This document shows, piece by piece, positions 60,564 through 64,000 of a stretch of 64,000 nucleotides of DNA. Position 1 is the stretch's first letter, and each line of letters begins with the position of its first letter. Made by a program: the position numbers and the translations under genes. This DNA is from Muricauda sp. SCSIO 64092. Its GTDB lineage: Bacteria; Bacteroidota; Bacteroidia; Flavobacteriales; Flavobacteriaceae. The stretch covers positions 930,001 through 994,000 of the forward strand of contig NZ_CP095413.1 in NCBI RefSeq assembly GCF_023016285.1, in the 5' to 3' direction. The notes beneath the pieces are model-generated. The model was given only the letters and a program-made list of their open reading frames with translations. It did no database searches and was not told the origin of the DNA.

Positions 60564-61648
60564 TGTTCATCAATCGCTTTAAAAATCTTATAGGCCACTT
60601 GGGGCACTATGGCGTTTCCGAACCCTTTGATGGATTCACTTCTCCATTTTGAAAAGGTAATACCGTCCAGTTCACGGGAAAGCCCATCATCTCCGCCACA
60701 AATAGGGGATTGAGTTGGGAAGTTTTCCCACTTACTGCAAATTGATCCGCTAAGTTGTCGGCCTTTTTCTTGAGCCTTCCCCGTTTCTCCAATGCTTCCA
60801 ATGAACTCGCTCCCTTGTAATTCACTGAATTTGGAGTCGGCAACATTGGCAGCATATGGTTCAATTGTGTCTGTACCTTGGTACCGTCCGGTTTTTTCCA
60901 ATACGTTCCCATCCACTTCCAATCCTTCTTTGGTTTTCGTCCATCCACGTTTGCCTGTGGTGTCGGGAGCAACCCCTGAACCTGGGTCGCTAAATTGGGC
61001 ATGGTGGTCCCATTGGGATATTTTTCCATCCGTTTTTTGAACTTGTCCAGATCCATCACCTCTTCTGAAGTGGTTGGCGTAAGCAACAATCCAAATCCGG
61101 TCCCGTCTATGGGGAGCGCCGACACCCGCAGCCGGAATAACAAACGGCTGAACTTGATATCCTTCTTTTTCAAGGTCTTCACAAATACGGTTGACGAGCA
61201 TTTCGCTTTGTCGTACATATACCGCTTCATAGTGGTCGTAATTCTCAAAGCGTACAAGGGAACGGCTGTCCACTCGAGCAAACACCTCTCGTTCTTCCAT
61301 TGAGAGGAGGCCAGTAACGTTTTCACCAACCACGGCAAAGGGCTTTGACTCCCGTATTGCTCGTAACATCTCTGGCCAGAGATAACGGCCGTCATCTGTT
61401 CCATATCGTTTTCCTGCATTTGAGAAAGGTTGGCATGGGAATCCGCCTGAGAGTACTCCAGTCCGTCCTCTGTGAACAGTGAAATCTGTTTTTGTAATGT
61501 CATAATATGGTTTTGAGTTTTTCCAGTAGTATTGAATGATCTTTTGACAAAAAGCATCAATTTCGCAATGAGCAGGCTGGTGCCAACCAAGCCAATCGGC
61601 AGCTAATCCAAATCCATTAATCCCCGCAAAAATTGGAAAATGGTTCAT
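60542..61648 (-). CDS. DNA (cytosine-5) methyltransferase
   Basis: 368-residue C5 methyltransferase. Motif I FAGINGFG, motif IV GGFPCQPFS with catalytic Cys72, motif VI ENV (109-111), motif VIII RDRIWIVAYA and motif X GFGNAIVPQVA are all present and in order. It overlaps the primase stop as ATGA. With the adjacent adenine methylase it probably protects phage DNA from host restriction. Confidence 0.94.
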   Translation of the reverse strand: MNHFPIFAGINGFGLAADWLGWHQPAHCEIDAFCQKIIQYYWKNSKPYYDITKTDFTVHRGRTGVLSGGFPCQPFSNAGKRYGTDDGRYLWPEMLRAIRESKPFAVVGENVTGLLSMEEREVFARVDSRSLVRFENYDHYEAVYVRQSEMLVNRICEDLEKEGYQVQPFVIPAAGVGAPHRRDRIWIVAYANHFRRGDGSGQVQKTDGKISQWDHHAQFSDPGSGVAPDTTGKRGWTKTKEGLEVDGNVLEKTGRYQGTDTIEPYAANVADSKFSELQGSEFIGSIGETGKAQEKGRQLSGSICSKWENFPTQSPICGGDDGLSRELDGITFSKWRSESIKGFGNAIVPQVAYKIFKAIDEQCQELAY

Positions 61649-64000
61649 AATGGAAATTTGTTTTGTTCGGTACTTTTGGCATGTTCTTCTTGCAGTTCCG
61701 CATACTGCTCTTCCGGAAGGTATACTTCAAAATACTCCTTGCCCCCGGTCTTTATGTCACCGCCATGGTTCCTGGGGTTGAACTCATACCCTCGGTATTC
61801 GCAGTACATCTTGATCTTGTGCTTGAATTTTTGGATGGTACAATACCGCCGTTGCCCGGGGAACTTGGTCAGGAAACCATCACCATGCTGTACATGGTCC
61901 GTATCGCCCCGCGCGGCCTGGTACATCACATCTTTTTTAACACTACTATTGCAATTCAACGGATTGCTAAAGTATTCGTCTGCCCAATCCAGGAACGACT
62001 CGCTGATTTGTTGGCGCAATTTTCGCCGGTGTAGTTTTTCATTGGGTGCTTCAATAAGGCCGTACTTAAAATAGAAGTGCAGGGCCATGGCCGCAAAATT
62101 GTAGAACAGGTTCCATTGCTTTTCGTCCCATTCATCAAAGAACATCACCTGAAAATCGTCTGTAGGCTTATAGTTGCTGTTGTACCAATCGCTAAAGCCC
62201 AGGACAAACTGCCGATCTTCAAAGCTACTTCCCTCTCCATTGATGGCGTGGTTGGTGGCGATGTAGAATTTAATGACATACTCAGGGGGTAGCGTGGTCT
62301 TTCCCACTCCCTTTTTCTCGACCGTAAACTTGCCTGTGATGTAAGGGAATAAAAATTCAAAATCAAAATTGGTCCGGACATCGTCAAAGAATACTGTTGA
62401 TGTACGCTGGTCCACTTCCTCAAAAAGGTATTTATCGTCCAGAAGATCTCGTTTTTTTCCAGGAATGGTGATCGTAGGGGCCATATGCTCCAGTGCAATG
62501 CCAAAGAGCGACTTTCCCGAACGTCCATTACTTTGGCCCACTTCGCTCATGGTCCCGTCCATACCTATAATTGCCTTCATAGTGGCAGGGTTCCGATACC
62601 GGTGCAGCATATAGCCAAAGGCAGTGATTTTGCTCATAAGATGCCGGGTGGTTTCGAACTTGTCCGAAAACGAAACATCCTCAAAGCTTTTGGTCTTGCC
62701 AAAGTAAGTGCTGGTATTTAGGAGGAACCTTAGAAAATGACAATTTTGCCCGGCTTCGGAAAAATCCAAGAGGTATTCACCAATATGGTGCTGGAGGTCT
62801 GCATGTTCCTTAACGTCTTCTGGGCCTACCTGGTGGACTTCGCTGATCAACAGCTCTGTTTTGATGGGCGTAAAGTCCTTGATATTGTCCTTCCAGACCT
62901 GGCCATTTAGGTTTTTGATTTCCTGCAGCTCAATATCTTCATCGGTGACCTTAAAATAACAATCGTTGAAATAAAGGTATTGTGTATTCTTACTGGGTTG
63001 GTGCAAGGTAAGCGCCGTATTCTTTAAGTTGCCCATACTCTCTGGGCCCAAATACATCCGTCCACCCTTGTAAAGCATGTTCTCCACTTCCTCTTTGTTG
63101 AGTTGCTCGGCGAACTCCACCACAAAATCCTTGATTTGAAAGGGTTCTACCTCCCAGACCAGGTTGTCCTTCGTTTGAATCCAGATAAAGCTATTGCCTG
63201 GCTGGGGAAGGCGATAGAAGCCCCTATTCTGTAGGAAGGTGTAGCAACGTTTATAGTTAAAGGTCACATCAGTGCCCTTGTATTTTCCATCCTTGTCATA
63301 CCGCACATTTTCGGTCCAGAACATTTCGTCCGGAAGAACCGGTTGGGCGAGTACCACCTCTCCATTTTCATCAAAGCGCCACTCAACCTTTCCATAGCGG
63401 AATTTCGGCAGGGCTTTTAGTACTTCGGCATATTGTTCTATAAAAGCATCTTTGTTCTGCAGGTTCCAAAACTCTTTAATTTTATGCTCGCCCATCGTTG
63501 TGATACGATGGAACTCGAGGTATTTGGCATCCCCATCTGGACGGGTCAAGGCTTCTTCGCATAGAACTTTGAGCTCGTCCTCCTTGTTCCGGAGCGTATT
63601 TACCATAAGATCATCGATGCCTTTATCGTTTTCAATATTCTCTTTGACATATCCGAAATAAATGTTCAGGTGGATATCGTTATTGGTAAAAGCATAGAAG
63701 TGATCCCGGAAATTGATCACGGCACGATAAAAGCTTTTGGGCCTTTGATCCGCGGTATGGGTGCTATCAATCTTTGAGCTGAGCCGGTCCCAATCACTGT
63801 CCAGAACGAACACCACATTTTCCACCTGACAGCTCTTTATAATGGCCTCAAATTCCATGGGCAAGCGTTTGTTGTAGGCAATGTTGTGGATGCCCATAAT
63901 GCCCACCGATATCAGACCATGCTTGGTGGCCTTGTCGGCTTTCTTTTCGCCCTCCTGGACGTAGAGGGTTTTAATCTTTGAGTTCTTTTTGAACTTTTCC
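61645..64000 (-). CDS. TOPRIM primase-helicase, N-terminus beyond the window edge
   Basis: 784 codons visible and open to the window edge. The start of the visible part is a TOPRIM domain (IKTLYVQEGEKKADKATKHG, then VVFVLDSDWD) and the last third is an SF3/D5-like helicase with Walker A GQSNGRSGKS and the STVFFDDVRTNF Walker B region. Such proteins prime and unwind DNA at phage origins. A GTG at 63906 looks like a start but the frame continues with TOPRIM residues, so the true start is to the right of the window. Confidence 0.85.
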   Translation of the reverse strand, partial: EKFKKNSKIKTLYVQEGEKKADKATKHGLISVGIMGIHNIAYNKRLPMEFEAIIKSCQVENVVFVLDSDWDRLSSKIDSTHTADQRPKSFYRAVINFRDHFYAFTNNDIHLNIYFGYVKENIENDKGIDDLMVNTLRNKEDELKVLCEEALTRPDGDAKYLEFHRITTMGEHKIKEFWNLQNKDAFIEQYAEVLKALPKFRYGKVEWRFDENGEVVLAQPVLPDEMFWTENVRYDKDGKYKGTDVTFNYKRCYTFLQNRGFYRLPQPGNSFIWIQTKDNLVWEVEPFQIKDFVVEFAEQLNKEEVENMLYKGGRMYLGPESMGNLKNTALTLHQPSKNTQYLYFNDCYFKVTDEDIELQEIKNLNGQVWKDNIKDFTPIKTELLISEVHQVGPEDVKEHADLQHHIGEYLLDFSEAGQNCHFLRFLLNTSTYFGKTKSFEDVSFSDKFETTRHLMSKITAFGYMLHRYRNPATMKAIIGMDGTMSEVGQSNGRSGKSLFGIALEHMAPTITIPGKKRDLLDDKYLFEEVDQRTSTVFFDDVRTNFDFEFLFPYITGKFTVEKKGVGKTTLPPEYVIKFYIATNHAINGEGSSFEDRQFVLGFSDWYNSNYKPTDDFQVMFFDEWDEKQWNLFYNFAAMALHFYFKYGLIEAPNEKLHRRKLRQQISESFLDWADEYFSNPLNCNSSVKKDVMYQAARGDTDHVQHGDGFLTKFPGQRRYCTIQKFKHKIKMYCEYRGYEFNPRNHGGDIKTGGKEYFEVYLPEEQYAELQEEHAKSTEQNKFPL

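Noticed and set aside
60607..61590. Long minus-strand frame of 327 codons within the cytosine methyltransferase gene
   Set aside because: It lies in another frame of a gene with complete C5 motifs and shows no domain.
1..64000. CRISPR arrays, rRNA genes and insertion sequences
   Set aside because: No regularly spaced direct repeats, no rRNA signature and no transposase with terminal inverted repeats were seen.

Overview
The window looks like a chromosome segment of a marine-type member of the Flavobacteriaceae (Bacteroidota). This rests on the gene families (GH3-like protein, DUF2797, a FolK-deoxynucleoside kinase fusion, a large AsmA-like protein, the tig-clpP-clpX order) and on several TAnnTTTG-type -7 promoter boxes. 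The genus is not fixed by the sequence. The window has two parts: a host core region (1 to about 25,090) and most of a tailed-phage prophage (about 25,090 to the right edge, with the distal end outside the window).

Host part: NAD kinase (cut by the left edge) and a CBS protein on the minus strand; pdxJ and an alpha/beta hydrolase; an SGNH lipoprotein; a small membrane protein; trigger factor, clpP and clpX; a second hydrolase; a GH3-like protein; DUF2797; a secreted protein of unknown function; a TMTC-like membrane protein with TPRs; a ParD/ParE pair; an AsmA-like protein; a queuosine precursor transporter; sppA; the FolK-dNK fusion; an RNA methyltransferase; mutS; then tRNA-Gly(GCC) and tRNA-Leu(TAA).

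Prophage: a tyrosine integrase starts right after tRNA-Leu and points rightward. Almost everything else is on the minus strand. Read in the direction of transcription from the right edge: a TOPRIM primase-helicase, a C5 and an N6-adenine DNA methyltransferase, two small genes, then a complete diversity-generating retroelement (DGR). The DGR has two tandem target genes with variable repeats, a template repeat, a DGR-type reverse transcriptase and a small downstream gene that ends at two hairpins. After a 550-base intergenic region rich in ATCGTGC repeats come a tail-fibre, lyase and lysis block, a HicAB module on the opposite strand, the head genes (S49 protease, major capsid protein, decoration-like protein), terminase, portal and connector genes, tape measure, a BACON-domain tail protein and a hub-like tail protein that meets the integrase tail to tail.

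Two things stand out. First, in the DGR core the template and the two variable repeats differ at 20 adenine positions and at only one other base, which is the signature of adenine-directed mutagenesis. The retroelement is packed into the replication/methylation operon, and its targets are small soluble proteins, not the tail fibre. Second, five structural operons share an undescribed promoter-like motif (TGTCCATTTAA, usually 14 bases, TACTAAACTTG). In three cases its last base lies four bases before the start codon, which suggests a phage-specific late promoter making leaderless or nearly leaderless messages.
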